64,000 bases of DNA from Membranipora membranacea. Lineage: Eukaryota > Bryozoa > Gymnolaemata > Cheilostomatida > Membraniporidae. A program made the position numbers and the translations under genes. The stretch is from positions 23,052,025 to 23,116,024 of the forward strand of contig OU612070.1 of assembly GCA_914767715.1 (NCBI GenBank), given 5' to 3'. Positions 36,873 to 51,000 of this stretch are shown here, one piece after another (position 1 is the stretch's first letter; every line of letters begins with the position of its first letter). The notes under the pieces are model-generated. The model did not search any database. It saw only the letters and a list, made by a program, of their open reading frames with translations, and was not told the origin of the DNA.

Positions 36873-39800
36873 CTCTAGCGATTAAAAAGGTGTCTCTGAC
36901 TGTTTACACAAACTTACAGCACCACAGAATATGAAGTGACCTAGCTTTTCACTCTGTTACGTTCGTTTGATTACCACACAAAGTTGACTGACTGCACATG
37001 TCATGCTCATCACCAGAAGTTAAGCAGTTTCCATCCAGGGGTGACTCATCTTGACATGTTAGATAGCGTTAGAAGAAGGAAGTAAACTCAATCAGAACGA
37101 AGTACAGTGTCAAGTTTAACAATAAAGAATAGTATGTAACATATAGAGGGCAGAATCATTGTTCATGAGCATTGCTACATCACTGTTTATTAAATTTCAT
37201 TACCCTGCTTTGCACCCGACTTATCTGCATGACGACAATTGACAGTAGTAGATATGACAGTGAAAATAAACCATAAATAACGAAACTGATTAGGCGGGAT
37301 CATGTGATGGCTACAGACTAACTACTGCCACAGGAATTCCCACCAAATAAAAATCCTGCTCTGTGGAAAAAGTTCTCAGTCTGCTTTCAATAGACTACTA
37401 ATTACATCTCCTATAATATATATTTTGCCTACCTTTCGCAAGCTATAGCTACATAATCGAGCCCTGTCAGATAATTAAAATAGATCCCAGGGACACAAAC
37501 GCAGGACAACTTTTCAAAGATGGCATTTATTATTTTTGTTTTGATTTTTCATCAGAGAGCACTTCCTGCATAAAACTATAACTGTGCATGATGCTTTCTT
37601 ACCATGATCAAATTACACATTTCATATTGGAATTGAAAGTAATTGTCTGTTCTTCCTGAAGGGGAGTGCAACTCTTTTTAATTCTTTTAAATGAAGATCT
37701 AGGTATCTTGAGGCTGTTATTCGTTGAGAGACGCTTTCACTACGACTTAACGGCCAACATGATGCAGCTTGTAAGAGTGGTTTAGAACATTTTTTCTCTG
37801 CAGAGAGCCACAATTCCGATATTCTCTCAGTGATTGTACATTTTTATGTTCAATAATCAACTACTGTTCATCCCGATAATTTATCAGATGATAATATAAT
37901 TGAGGTTTGATGTGACATTTGAGATAAGGATTGGGAGTGAAATATTGTAATTTGCAGTTGTTTTGACAATTACTTCCAACTATTTAGATGGAAAACTTCG
38001 TTGTGATACATAAAAAGATATCAGATGTCCTACCCTCTTTTTTAAATTGGTTTTCTTTGCAATCAAAAACCTGGTAGAGGAGCTACCCCGCTCCACCAGT
38101 TTATTGTGAAGTGATGCATAGAAAAGTTGCAAGGTTGTGGTTATGGCGAAAGCGGGAGTTTGAGTTCAAACTCCCTGAAGAAAGAATGTTACTTGGCATG
38201 GACTCTGCTTGGCTGTGCAACCTTTTCTGTGCCGTTACTCGATCAGTGCCTTGCTATGGTGCAAATTTGTATTACCAGTTTTTTATCTGAAACTTTAAAA
38301 AGTAACTTCAAGAAATGGCAACCAAAATGTGCCATATCCAGATTGAATCTCATTGTTACAGCTTTGCCCTCTTAGTGATTTCAGTTTAACCCATTCTTTT
38401 ACATACATCTAGGGAATCTTCTCGATGCCAAAAGCTAAAACTGATAAACGTGCCAATAGCTTTTTTTACATTTATATGAAATATCTTAGCCAGAGCACCA
38501 AGCTTTGTAAGTTTTTAATATTTTCACCATTCTTATATTATCATTACCAAGGATGATACATAGCAGGCAGGCAGGCAGGCAAGGTGATGTGATGAATGTA
38601 GAAATAAACATACTATTTCCTTGTAACATGAAGTTATCTTACTATGTCCATTTAATGATCTCGGAGAACGTGATTGGCAGCTTTTAAGATCTGGCGCTAT
38701 AAATGTCAGTTAACTGCAGTTCTAGAAAAATTGTGGGCCTTATAATTGTGCCCGAAAAATAGCTTGGAAATTAGAATATAAGGCTATCATTCTCTTTCCA
38801 GGTGAAGGTCAACGCGCACAGATTTCAGAATCAGTTTTCTTATGAGATGACAGATTGATCATTCACAAATGTAAGCTAATTTTCTACAGTTTATTGAGTG
38901 AAACACCACACAGATATGTAAATACTGACTGGGACTAGTTTCCCCTGACTTAACACATGGATGAGGTAACTCTATGAGAAGTGCACAACTTCTGCTTCAA
39001 TTATAGAACTGAGAACAATAATAATGATTTCGCTAGTCTTTTTCACTCACTAGCCTGACTCACTTATTTTTTAACAAGGCCTATTGATTACATCACAAAT
39101 TTCACTTTTATCAATGGTACCTACATTTGCAGTATTCCTCATAGATAAGTCTTGATGAGAGACTGGACTGGTCACTATGTATGTAAGTGGAGTGCTGGTT
39201 TTTTTTCTTATATACATTTTGATTTTCTCGTCAAAGACAAAGTGGCCAGGCAAACGCGAACAGAAAGCATATATTTGAGTTACTATGGGTTTGTCAAGTA
39301 GTAGGGCCAGTCTACTACTGTAGTGTAATGTGTCTGTCTGTTCCTCTACAATGTTGATCTTGAGCAGTCATATAATGCCGCAAGCTGCAGGGTAAGATAA
39401 ATATGATAGCTCACAGCACAAAATTATATCAGTGCACTCTCCTCTCCTCTCCTGTCAAAATAATAAGGCTGTTATTGTTATTAATTGATGATAATAAAAT
39501 CATCTTTGCAAGAAAATAAACAGATTCAATATTCAAAGAAAAATGGTACACAAATGTAATGCATACTTATGAGTGGCTTTGTCAATGTCTGTGTCCTCAA
39601 GACTGAGGCTTAGCTGTAATCGATTTGTAAATAATTGAGTATTGCCCTGAATCTTATTAGTTGATCAATCTTATCTTGCAACAATATCATGATTTACTGC
39701 CTATGTACATGTTTTCTCTTGTCGAAGCCACAAACATGTCCACTCAGTCCAGCCCTTTCTCGGCATAAATTATTGCAGTTGTTATGACTCTTACAAGCTG

Positions 39801-42800
39801 ATATATTTATTACGTTTATTGAAGACGCTGTTTTGATTTGCATAGTGCTGACAATGGTCACAACTCATAATGAACTAATTGATTTATAGAGTGTGAAATA
39901 GCTGATGGATGATGAGCTAAATCATTCAGATCATGTCTAAAGTGTTTTGTTGTGGTATAAATAAAATAATTTAATTTTGGGAATTCAAATATACACTGAT
40001 ATGCACATAAAATAAAAATGAAGTTATAGCGTCTCTGCCCCTTAGCATTTGAAAGACAAAACAATAACACCTCACTCTAGCGAGGAACCACTAATTGTAG
40101 GATCTTATCCAAGAAACTGAGAAACTTAATGATTTTATAGATTTAAAACGAATTTACCATACAACCAAAATAGTAGATACTAATAAATTCCGTCTACTAT
40201 TCTATCAATTCTATAATGCCACCAAGTTAAATATCCCTTTCCAATGAAAGCCCTGTCGTGCGGCCACTATGTTTTGTCAAAAAAAATGCTGCTAGACAAG
40301 GCCACCTTGCCTATGCATGGTCAGGTATGGTTGTTATGTATTGAATTGGGAGTTGTCCACCTCTGAGATGTCTAAAAAAACACCATACACTTAGTTGAGA
40401 ATTTTGTATTGCCTAAATTAATATATATTGCTCAAAGTAACCACTGTTAAGCTTTCACAACATTGTGCTGTAATTCTGTGGATGTTGCGGGCTAACGCAT
40501 ATTGTGAAGACTCAATATCTACGATAGATGAAGCGAGGGGTATAAGGGGGTAATACTTATATATATACCTATTATGCATCACACAAATTGTAAAATTGAA
40601 TCTAAATTATTGGCGCTTAAGAATTTGCTTGGTATTTAGACATGTTTCAGGTAACTCAGATTTTGGAAATGCGTTTTAATCTTTCAATCAATGGCGTCCA
40701 TATCATGAGTTGGCCCTCAATAAAACCGTTTTATAGCCTACTCTTTATAAACTGAACATCTTGAATATGAGTGCGAAGATTGTTATTGTATACCCATTTC
40801 AATGAAAATCATTGCTTATCAGTGCATCATTTTGATGGGTAAAACTAGTGTAAAGTAAGAGTTACCAGCTCAAATGAAAATATTGTGATATGAGGAGTTA
40901 TCTTCCCTGTAAGTTACCAGTGGGGATGAACAAAAATCAAGCAACATTAAATTTTAGGCAATTTTAAATACGTATGACCGTTATGGTACTTTACCCTGGA
41001 TATTGGAAGCAAGTGCATTGAGTTGTATTCTTGTAAAGTCAAATGATAAAAATTTGTTTGTTATACAATAAAGAGGTCATACAATATGATTAAAATATAC
41101 TACACCAACCTATAAAGCAGACATCTCCAAACAACTCTAGTATCCCAGCTAGGAGTATATAAGTTACTGTGTAAAAAAAATTATGTGAGCTACAACATGT
41201 TTGTTTTCATTCTGTTGTCAACCTCATCGGTAAATGACTGATAAACTTTAGTCACATCATGAGGTATGAACATGGGATACCCTATAGTTTAATTCGTTCC
41301 TAGTTTCTTCACGAATTTCTCAAATTGGTTTCATAATTTTAGATAGTATAAGGAGAATATAAACATCTGTTTGATATCTATTTATAATCTTTAAAGCATT
41401 ATCTATCCTGAAAGTATCTCGGTAAGAAGACTTTTTTATCGGCTAGGTTATACACATAGACTCAATATTTATCAATTCAATATTCTTTAAGTCTTTAGAT
41501 GTACATGGTATTGCATATATTGAAATTTTGATCTGGGAATCAAGATCTTAGCGATGCTACTGTTTACATTGTTCTTTCACCATGTTGTTGTTAAAAATAA
41601 TACTCCATTACCATGCTTATGCTGCAGAACAACTGCAACAGCTAGAACTGTTTTAATTAGTGCCATTGGCAGCTGGTGTTGAAATATCAGTGTTTTATCC
41701 CATCCTAAACAATGAGAAGTGAATGTCTGACACAACCTGGGATTGAGCCCAAGAAGTTCATGGTTTAGGTTGCCCTACACTATAGCTTGTCCATGGACAA
41801 CGCCATCATGCGAGCCTTCCTCATATTCATCAGGTTGCTTTGTTTGATTTGAATCACAATCATTCGAATGAAGAAATTCATTATCAGTCACCCACTTCCA
41901 TTTTCTGTTCACAAAGTCTTGCTCACTCTCAAAGAGTTTGATTCACTTGATATATGTAAATACAGTGTTTAATCATGGATAAATATCACATCAGATATCT
42001 TGGTTTTCTTGTTTTGATAGCCATACTCATTTTGGTGTACTGTAATATGTATATCTACCAAGTTTGATGCCCCATTAAATGCCAATCACTAAATTCTTCA
42101 GTCCATTGGTCATTATCTTGGATTATTGTAGTCTGATGAATATCCAGCATACATCAAACTGAACCACCTAACAAAAGCATGAAACGCGGTTTTGTAAGAT
42201 TATATTGTGAATATATACACGGTGATCTCAATAATCAAGGAACACCCTAATTTGTGAGTTTTTTGTACGGAGTGAAGGTGATGTCCTCTTCATACTCATC
42301 ACCTATACCTATAGAAACCTTCAGAGTTAGAAATCATTTCCCATACTTTGTTGTTGATGTAGTCCTAGGATGTGCAATGTATTGACCATAGACACTGAAG
42401 AGAAAGGCTAAAACTGTCTTTTTCATCATCATCATCGGCAGCTTGAACAAAAAGCATGTCTGATAGTCATTGTTGAGCTGAAGAAGTTGTCCACTCTTGG
42501 CTTGCCAATACCAAAACACCAGTTGTGATACTGTACCCAAAGAATTACCAAGCAATCCTAATTTTCTGCCATGGGCTGATTTTATTGTTTCGAAATGCAT
42601 ATACAGATCCTTACCGGGTCAGCCATCTGCTTACACACTGTTCAGCGATACCAACTCAAGTAAAAGAGGTAGTACATTTATGATCAAGACAGGGTTGTGT
42701 GGCTGCTCAACAATCCTAGCCAATCAATTTGTTTCAGTGAAGTATGTGTCTGAGCTTGGCCTGACATGACTACCTGTAGAATCATGGAATATGTGGTGGA

Positions 42801-45069
42801 AATAGACTATTTTAGAGCCAAAGTGCGCTCCATTGCGATCAAACTGCTTTGGTATTGTGTTATTGATTAACTTGACCTAGTTGCGCGATAGCAGTGAGCC
42901 AAATAATAATGTCTGTCAATATATTATTCCTTCAATGCAATAGGGGAGATAACTTGAGCTGATAATCTTCTTCATACTTCATCATCCCAACATTTCCATA
43001 ATAGTCTGTATTATCATCTGAATGCTTTGTTTATGGAATTGTGATTGATTGTTCAAAGATATTTCTTATTTGTTTCATCAACGTGGTCACAAGTGTCCTT
43101 GTCAATAGCATTAACCTCAATTAACCTCTCTGCTCAACTAGTACCTAATGTGACCGGTGTACTCCCTCACTAACTCATACTTCCGTTATCACTCTACTGT
43201 CCATGGAACAGCTCAGCATGTTTGAAACAAGTTCATCCTCCACTGCAATTAGGCCAGTTGGTTTAAGATTTACCCAGGATTAATCTCCCATCTCTCACAC
43301 CTTTTCTAGTGCTACTTGATGGTCGTAAGAGCGAAAGTCTTAATCTTGAAAGATAACTAAACTAAACTGATGATTGCCCCTGATGTCGTCAACCGGTTTG
43401 GAATTCGGCTTGGTCAGTCTAGACTGGGAAATGTGCCACTTCACTTCTAAAACACGGCAAACACAAGAATGACAAGTTGCAAAAATATCTACACCCCAGT
43501 CTAATATGTCTCAAGTGATGGGCATGTACATGCAAATGAAAAGATTGAAGGCATATACAGAATATACCAGTTTGAGTAAGCATCAATCGTAGTGACACAT
43601 ACGACTGCGGTCGATTGATTGATGATAGAGTGAAATACCACTCACCTCGCATCAAGGCAGCTGCAATGAATCCGGTCCATCTGAGAATCATTTTTGAATT
43701 GGAATAGTCATAAATAAAGTTATAGCTGCAAAAGAGCTGTAGTAAAACTGCATATTAAAAACCCAGTAACTCTCCAAATTGCATTCGCTTTAGCAATAGC
43801 CCACCAACTTCTTGAGGCATGTCCTGATAGCCTGATAACTCTATTGACATAAAATAGCTATAACGCTCTTTATGAAAATCATTGCGTTATGAACCATTTA
43901 TAACGGTCAAATTTGATTGGCTTGTTGCGATCTAGTATTTCTTGATTGGACAAGCAATCATTTCATAAGCTAGATGATAAATAGGCAATTTGGCTATATT
44001 GGTTGCGTTTGCACTTTGCAATGAATATATTTCAATATTATTGTTTTGCCTTTTTTTCAGAACTCTGTAATTTGTTCAATTGCTACAAGAATAAATGAGC
44101 AACCAGCTATTCTATTTGATATATCCATGGATAGAGATTATAATAATGCTACTAAGCTGATTCACATAAACAACATATTTAAAACCTCAATCCTATCAAT
44201 TTTTGAGGCAAATTGTTGGAGTTGTTGACTTGACAAAGATTATCATTATACACATGTGGTTTGAGCATTACATGCAATTTAAAGCTTTATCATTTGGCAA
44301 ATCATCTGGCGATCTGTATCAGCCCTTCAAAAGAAATGGTCTAAATGACGTTTACTTACAAAGCAGAGGGCAAACACAAGATTATTAAGTTCATGAATCT
44401 TCCTTGTGCAAATATCTCTTTTTTTATCATATGGCTGCTGTTCTGTGAGGAGTTCTAGGCTCTAATCATAATAGCAAGTTTAATAATATAGAGGGAGATG
44501 TTCTCAGGGTTATAAAAGAGATGGATGTAGCCTATCATGAGAAATTTAACATCTCAATAGCTATGTGTGCTCTTCCAAATCCTGTGTAGCCTCTACACAC
44601 ATCCAGCTCGAGTTCGATGGTCTGATTTTTTTTGGATATTTTGCTGACACCGCTACATCAAATATCATAACAGTTGCTTGGTTCAGTGATCCATCAATGA
44701 TATCTGGGCTCTTTGTGGCAATGTCTTATCTGAAACAAGATTTTAATCACTGGCGCAGTATTTCGATGAATGCCAAAAATGGCTTGATCGCATGTTGAGG
44801 TATTTGTATATGTAAGAGCGTACTAAGTCGAAAGGATTGTCAATCTGGACCCTGTATTAATTCCTTTCTCGCTTGGCATGCACAATGGTTGATGAGTTAT
44901 CTGCTCTTGGCACACCTTCATGAACTCATGATGGGTTCTATACCAATACCTAAACTGTAACTTTGAGATCCTGGTGGTAGTTTTCTGCAGTGTTAGTCAA
45001 TTCTTAAGATTCGTCTTATTATAATTGTAGTTATCAAGAAAGATGTGATCATAGAAGTGAAAACTAGCC
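36873..45069. other. Gene-poor interval between divergent genes
   Basis: This 8.2-kb stretch separates GPCR B (-) from the large zinc-module gene (+), so both promoters should be in it. It contains a GGCA tetranucleotide run near 38565-38580, a palindrome at 38146-38184 and general AT-rich sequence. Between 44041 and 44796 there are three consecutive small plus-strand open frames after an acceptor-like TTTTTTTCAG. They might be a decayed gene, but no family is recognisable. Confidence 0.45.
38146..38184. repeat. Palindrome GGGAGTTTGA...TCAAACTCCC, weak flanking repeats
   Basis: Perfect 10-bp arms lie around a GT centre within a 25-bp insert (38153-38177) that ends CTCCCTG. The flanks GCGAAAG and AAGAAAG match at five of seven positions. 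It is probably an older member of the mini-palindrome family. Confidence 0.55.
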
Positions 45070-48000
45070 ATGTTGGATTCAGCAGCGGCTTTACATGATT
45101 CTGACTCTGAGAGCGTGCGCAGTACACATTCCAGCAAAAGCTCATCAAGCAAAGGCAATACACACCATCAAGTTCCAACTGATGGCCAGAATAAATATGT
45201 TGTTGAACCAAATGACGTTGGCTCTGAATCCGCTGATATCAACACTGCTGATCAATCGGGAGCCGTGATAAAAAAGAGCTGTGCTGTTACTCTGAAAAAA
45301 CTAGATTTTGGAGGGGCTAAATCTTCTGAAAGTCCAAATGCAGGTATTCCTGCTACATCACCTGAGAGAGATCCTGTTAGCACTTCGGATCATGGCAGCC
45401 AGCAATTCATATCTCCTGTTGCTCCTCGAATACAAACTAAGGTTATTGATACCAATCAGGATATCGTTGATCTAGTAAACAATTCATCTCTTGAACAAGC
45501 AGCGGTATCTGATGATGTTGGTGAAGTTTGCATCTCCTCTGCAGACGAAGGCTCAGCTATGCCTCATGCTGCAGCTTCACTGGTCTTTGCTTCTAATGTC
45601 TCTTCCTATAACCCTGCGATATCTGAGGACAGGGATGATGTCATTACGCTTTCTTCCACTAGTGATGACTCCGCTGATGAATCTGATATACCACCGATCA
45701 AAGAATGCGTTGTCAGACTGGAAAAACTGAACGTCAATTTTATACCAGATGGAGTTATTCTTGATGTTGACACTGCTCTGAGCTTGACATGTAGTGATGA
45801 CAGACAGGAAAACAATGAGCCAATAGGAGATGAGCTTAGTAGTGACTTAGGAAATGTGCTCAGTACAGTGGAACATTTTGACCCGGCTCAAATAAGTGCA
45901 GCAAAGGAAGCAAATCTATATACTGCATCAGTCCTTAGCCCAGTGGAAATAGATCAACCGACAGGATACAATTCATTTGTAGAATTTGATTCTAGCTCAG
46001 GTATGACACCATACATACAAGATCCCGCACCTGGAAGTCCTGATGAAATCCCGTTCAATATAGAAAACAAAGACATTTATCTCTCTCCGGTTAGACGCGA
46101 CTCGGTGAAACAAGCCATTTCCCTAAGCCCAGAAGATACAGTAATTGATCAGGTGTTGAATGATCCACCTGAAGAAGCACTGAATTTGCCGAATGAATCG
46201 TTGGTCTCTGTGATTACTCCACCCCCTTTAGCTGAAGACCGAGCTCAAGATAAGAAAGATAATCTGATTGATACCAATGACAGCATAGCTGATTTTCTCG
46301 ATAATATCGTCGATAATATCGTCGATAAATCATGTCAACCTCCCAAGCAAGCTGAACCCTCCAACTCTAATGCCGACAGTAACACAACTTCCAAGAATTC
46401 TAATGCCTACAGTGACCCAGCTTCCAAGGACTCTAGTGCTGACTGTAACCCAACTTCTAAGCAGCTGTCTCCTGACCAATCACGTGTGAGAATGAAGCTC
46501 AAGAGGTACTCATCGGCAATGAGAAGCAAACTCAAGTTAGCAATTGAGAATGTTAGAGACAAAGAGCAGAGTCAGTTGAGTTCCCAGGATAATGTAAAAG
46601 TGCCGGCTGCTGTAGTCACAGAGAGGCACAACTCGACCTCTAGTACTAAAGCGGAGCATTCAAGCTGTGGTGAAAGCGATCCATTATCTGTTAGTGAGGT
46701 AAGCTAAACATAATGTCATAAGGCATTCAAGCGTGACATGCACAGGGGATACATTATAAAGCACACACAGACTATATCCATATACTTGGGCACAGTGCCA
46801 ATTATAATGATAAGAGAATGTTATGCTTATGTCGATAGCTGGCTTTGTCGCCATGTTGTTGCTCGGCTATTATTCACAAATAAAGTGGTTGACCAACAAT
46901 TTATTGTAGCGGCCATTCTGAATAAGCTGGGGTAGTGTGCAGTTGTCTTGTTTCGTCAGTACTCCTTGGTTGTTTCTTGCGTTTTGTATGTGCAGTGAAT
47001 ATATATTAGTGTGCAAGTTTAGCTATAGATTTTGAATTCACTCCCTTTATTATACTTGTGTAATTAACCAGCATTTGAACATAACATCAGATGCTTGTGT
47101 TTACACAGACTGTAAGAGTACAAGGTTGAGTTAGCAAATTTTGAGATACTAGCTGGTGAACTCTAAGGTCTAGGCCTACACAACTTTCAAGTTTCAATGA
47201 TGCTCAAGACTGCGGTTTGTCTGCAGATAAGGAAACCTGTAACAAGACTATGGCAAAGTTTTTATAGGCATGCATGTAGAATTAATCTTTACAGTAAAAG
47301 ACAAAGTGTTATGAATATCTCACGAATATGAACATGCACTTGAAAAAGTATCAAACAGCTTCTTAGTGGAATATTCAGTTGTATTCAAGTCAGTAGGCAC
47401 TAGAGCAATGTAAAAGCTCATGTAACGTAAACTGTTCTGCTGGTATTTTAGCCATGAAAAACTTATGTTGACGTTTGATAGGCCCAGTAACAAGCTGAAG
47501 TACAGACCCGCTAACGGATTTCAATTTATGCAGATAAAAATATGCTATTTATAGAATTTCAATCAATTGCCATCTTTAGGAGTTGTGCTCTCAATTTAAT
47601 GCAACAAAATGCCAAACAATCTACTTGTACTTACAGTTTCAATCATTGCAATGGTGCCCCGTAAGTCTTGCATAAACCCACTGTAAATACTCTTTCACAC
47701 ACATCAATTATGGGTATATTTGTGCTCCCCTCCCCTCATTGCCTGTGTTCAGGGAAATACATAGCGTTGTGTGACAGTCGATCAAACAACTGAATGCTTG
47801 GATGCAAGCACAATCCCGTGTGAACATATGACATCAAACTTGACCTGAGTTTAAAAGTATTGCTGAGAATATGTGCATACTCCATAACCAATGAACTAGG
47901 TTTAGTTCATTGCCATAACCAAGAACCAAGGTCAGGTGTCCCCCAAGGGTAGGCAACTCCAAACTGATGTTTTATTGTTGTGCTTTTCATAGTTAGTCTA

Positions 48001-51000
48001 CTAGAGGATACACCAATGTGCCATATTTGGAAAGCTTATAAAGAATATCCTTTGTTATCATTCATGTAATGCCACTGCTTTTTTTAGACTTCGAACGATG
48101 TTCTAAAGGAACTGAAGGTGGTTCTTCATCTTCTCAATGCTGATGAAGTAGCAAAGCTACAAGCAGAAGTTGAGGAGCAAGAAGAGGAACAGGCATGCAC
48201 TGAGCCAGAGAGTAGTGTTCATACTTTGACCAATCTATCTAGCACTAACGATGAGAAGAATATGGATGTCACTTTTCCACAGAATGGTAAGCTTCTTTTC
48301 ATTTAACTTCTTTATTTATTTCACATACCAATTACTCAACCAATCAAATACGACATGCAAAGATATCATTGGCTGCCAGAAACCCACATGTATGATCAGA
48401 AGTTGCCTTCCTGCAGTCAGTAAATAACGGTATAGGTTGCAATTATAAAGCTGATAGGCTATTCTGCATTGTATAAAAAGCTGTACACTAAACTAGTCAG
48501 GGAGTTAGAGAGATTCGAGATGTCCCAAACTCCCTGACCTTATGTATTTCATTCCGTCTAATCATGGTTTCCTCTTTATTGAGCTATCTTTTAGTGCAAC
48601 CCCAAACTGCTTGCAGATCGGCTCCAGCCTTCCTTGTGGCATCATGTGACGATGCCACAAAGAAGGCTGAATACTATTGAAAATTAGCTTTTTTTTCGGG
48701 TAGGGTGGGTGGTAGTAAGTTTTTAATTAGGAAACCCACACACATTGCCATGGTACCCAGATGAATAAAATGACAGGGGACAATTCTACAGCCCCTAAAA
48801 AAATGTTGATTTTTGTTGTAGAAAGTGACTCGGACTACGTGCCGTCACTAGATGAGCCAGACTCGGACGATGTTAAAGATGAGGATTATTATCCTACCAA
48901 AAGATCTAAGCCTAAGCCTGCGTGTGCTAAGGCCAGAGACGCTCGCAGGGATAAGGAACGAATGTTGAAGAATAAGATGGATAAGGGTACGCAAGTTAAG
49001 AGTAACTGCCACCATTGCTCCTGCTTAGCACCTTGATAAGGCCATATTTGAAAATACAACAATATCATATCATAACAGAATAAGATAGGTTTGTGAGAGT
49101 TTACTAGGTGAGATAGGCTTATCCCTAAACAAAAAATCTAAAACTTCTTAGCGGCTGGAACATAACAGTTATTGTTGCAGATGTTTTCCGGATAATCTGC
49201 AGGTGATCCGTGGAACGGTGTTTATCCTGTATTTTTTCTATTTGATCAGTTTCGTTGTCTTCATCTGCCATTGAAAAGTCAAAAAGTAGTATCAGTGAGC
49301 CTCAAATCCCAGAGGAATCCATGCTATCTGATAAGGAATCCATGCTATCTGATGACGAAGGATTGTGGAAGAAGAAGAATCTGATGGATCAGGGTATGCA
49401 AATTAAGAGTCACTGCCATTATTGGATCCTGCTTAGCTCCTTCATAAGCCAATACTAACATTACATTAACACCTACCTTAAATTACAGCAATATCATATC
49501 ATGACAGAATACCATAGGTTTGTGAGAGTTTACCATGTACTACCAGTCAGATGGGCCCATCCCTAAACTGAAAATCTTAGACTTCAAGCCAACTTCTACC
49601 GGTAAGAAGTAATACCATTTATTGTTGCAGATGTTTGCCTGACAATTTGCAAGTGAAGTTGAGTGTTTATCCTGAGTTTTTTTCTATTTGATTAGTTTCG
49701 TTGCCTTCACCTGCAATTGAAAAGACAATAAGTGGTGTAAGTGAGCCTCAGGTTCCAGAGGAATCCATGCCAGACAACCTCTGGACTTATGACAATAGCC
49801 CTCCACTTGGCAAGACAGATGGACAAAGAAATGCTGAGACTGAGGAATCTAAACTCAGCACCCATCCAACCTCACATCGATATAAACCTAAAGTTAAAGA
49901 TGGCAGACTTATCGAGTTGCTCCTGTCCACAGTAGATGATCGAGAAGGCACGGTGGATGCTGTCACAAAGATCGCTGATAAAACAAAGTCTGCCTCTTCT
50001 CTGCCGTCAAAGACTAATTATCCTTCCACAGAATCGCCCAAGCCACAAAAACTTGGTTAGTATAGTGTCACCTAATATGGAATGAAAACTTACCGCAACT
50101 AAGCCAGTTTTACAAGCAAACGATTGCTGAATATTGCTGAGTATGTAAATTATGTTAAGGGCTATCAGATACCCTTTCCATGCTAAAAATGAATGGTCCT
50201 AAGGTTGCGTCACCTCCTTCCAAATATACTGATATCAATAGTATGCTGTAATAACTGAAAATGTATCCAGCAATCACTCGGTATGAGGTAGTCAGAGACT
50301 GTGACTATTTGATGGTTTTGAGATTTACCCCGTTGCATAACATTGAAGGCATGAAGTGGTAGCTACAGTTGATCAACATACAATTGTCATAACTTGGTAG
50401 TGATGTTTTGCTTATTTTAGATATTTCACTTCATTTTTCATCAACAAATGACTCCACTGATACAAACATACCTACAGCTACTGCTTCAGATGATAATCAG
50501 CAGACCTCAACCCCTGCAGAATGTCCACCTAAACAATCAGCATCTACTGCTGAGAAGACTAGCCAACCAGCTGTACCTAGTAAATCGTCTAGAGAGTTGC
50601 ATATAGAAAAAACAATCAAGCATGACACAGCCTCCAAGAAAATTCGAAAAAGAAATAATGAAAAGCCAGCTGAAGCTAAATCATCAAATACGCCAAAAAC
50701 TGCGCTTGTTCCAATCCTTCCTAAGGGGGCCATTCCATTCCCGGGGTTAGAAAGCCCAGCTGCTACTGGACCGCCATTCATTGCCGTGAAGTGTGGTGTT
50801 ATGAACTCACATGGAACTCTTTTGACGAGCTCGTGCATTGAAACACTACCAGTCCCAGCTGGAAAAGAGAAAGTTCAGGCGTACCAAGAGGTCATTGAAG
50901 ACATACAGAGAAGATTAGACCAGTTAAACAGTGAAATTAAGCCTGGCAGTATCTCCAACACTGATACTGAGAGAAAAACCCAGAAGAAAAAGATTCCAAA

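Noticed and set aside
44041-44796. Three successive plus-strand open frames after an acceptor-like site, possibly a decayed gene
   Set aside because: Separated by stops in different frames and not matched to any family; recorded only as part of the intergenic description.
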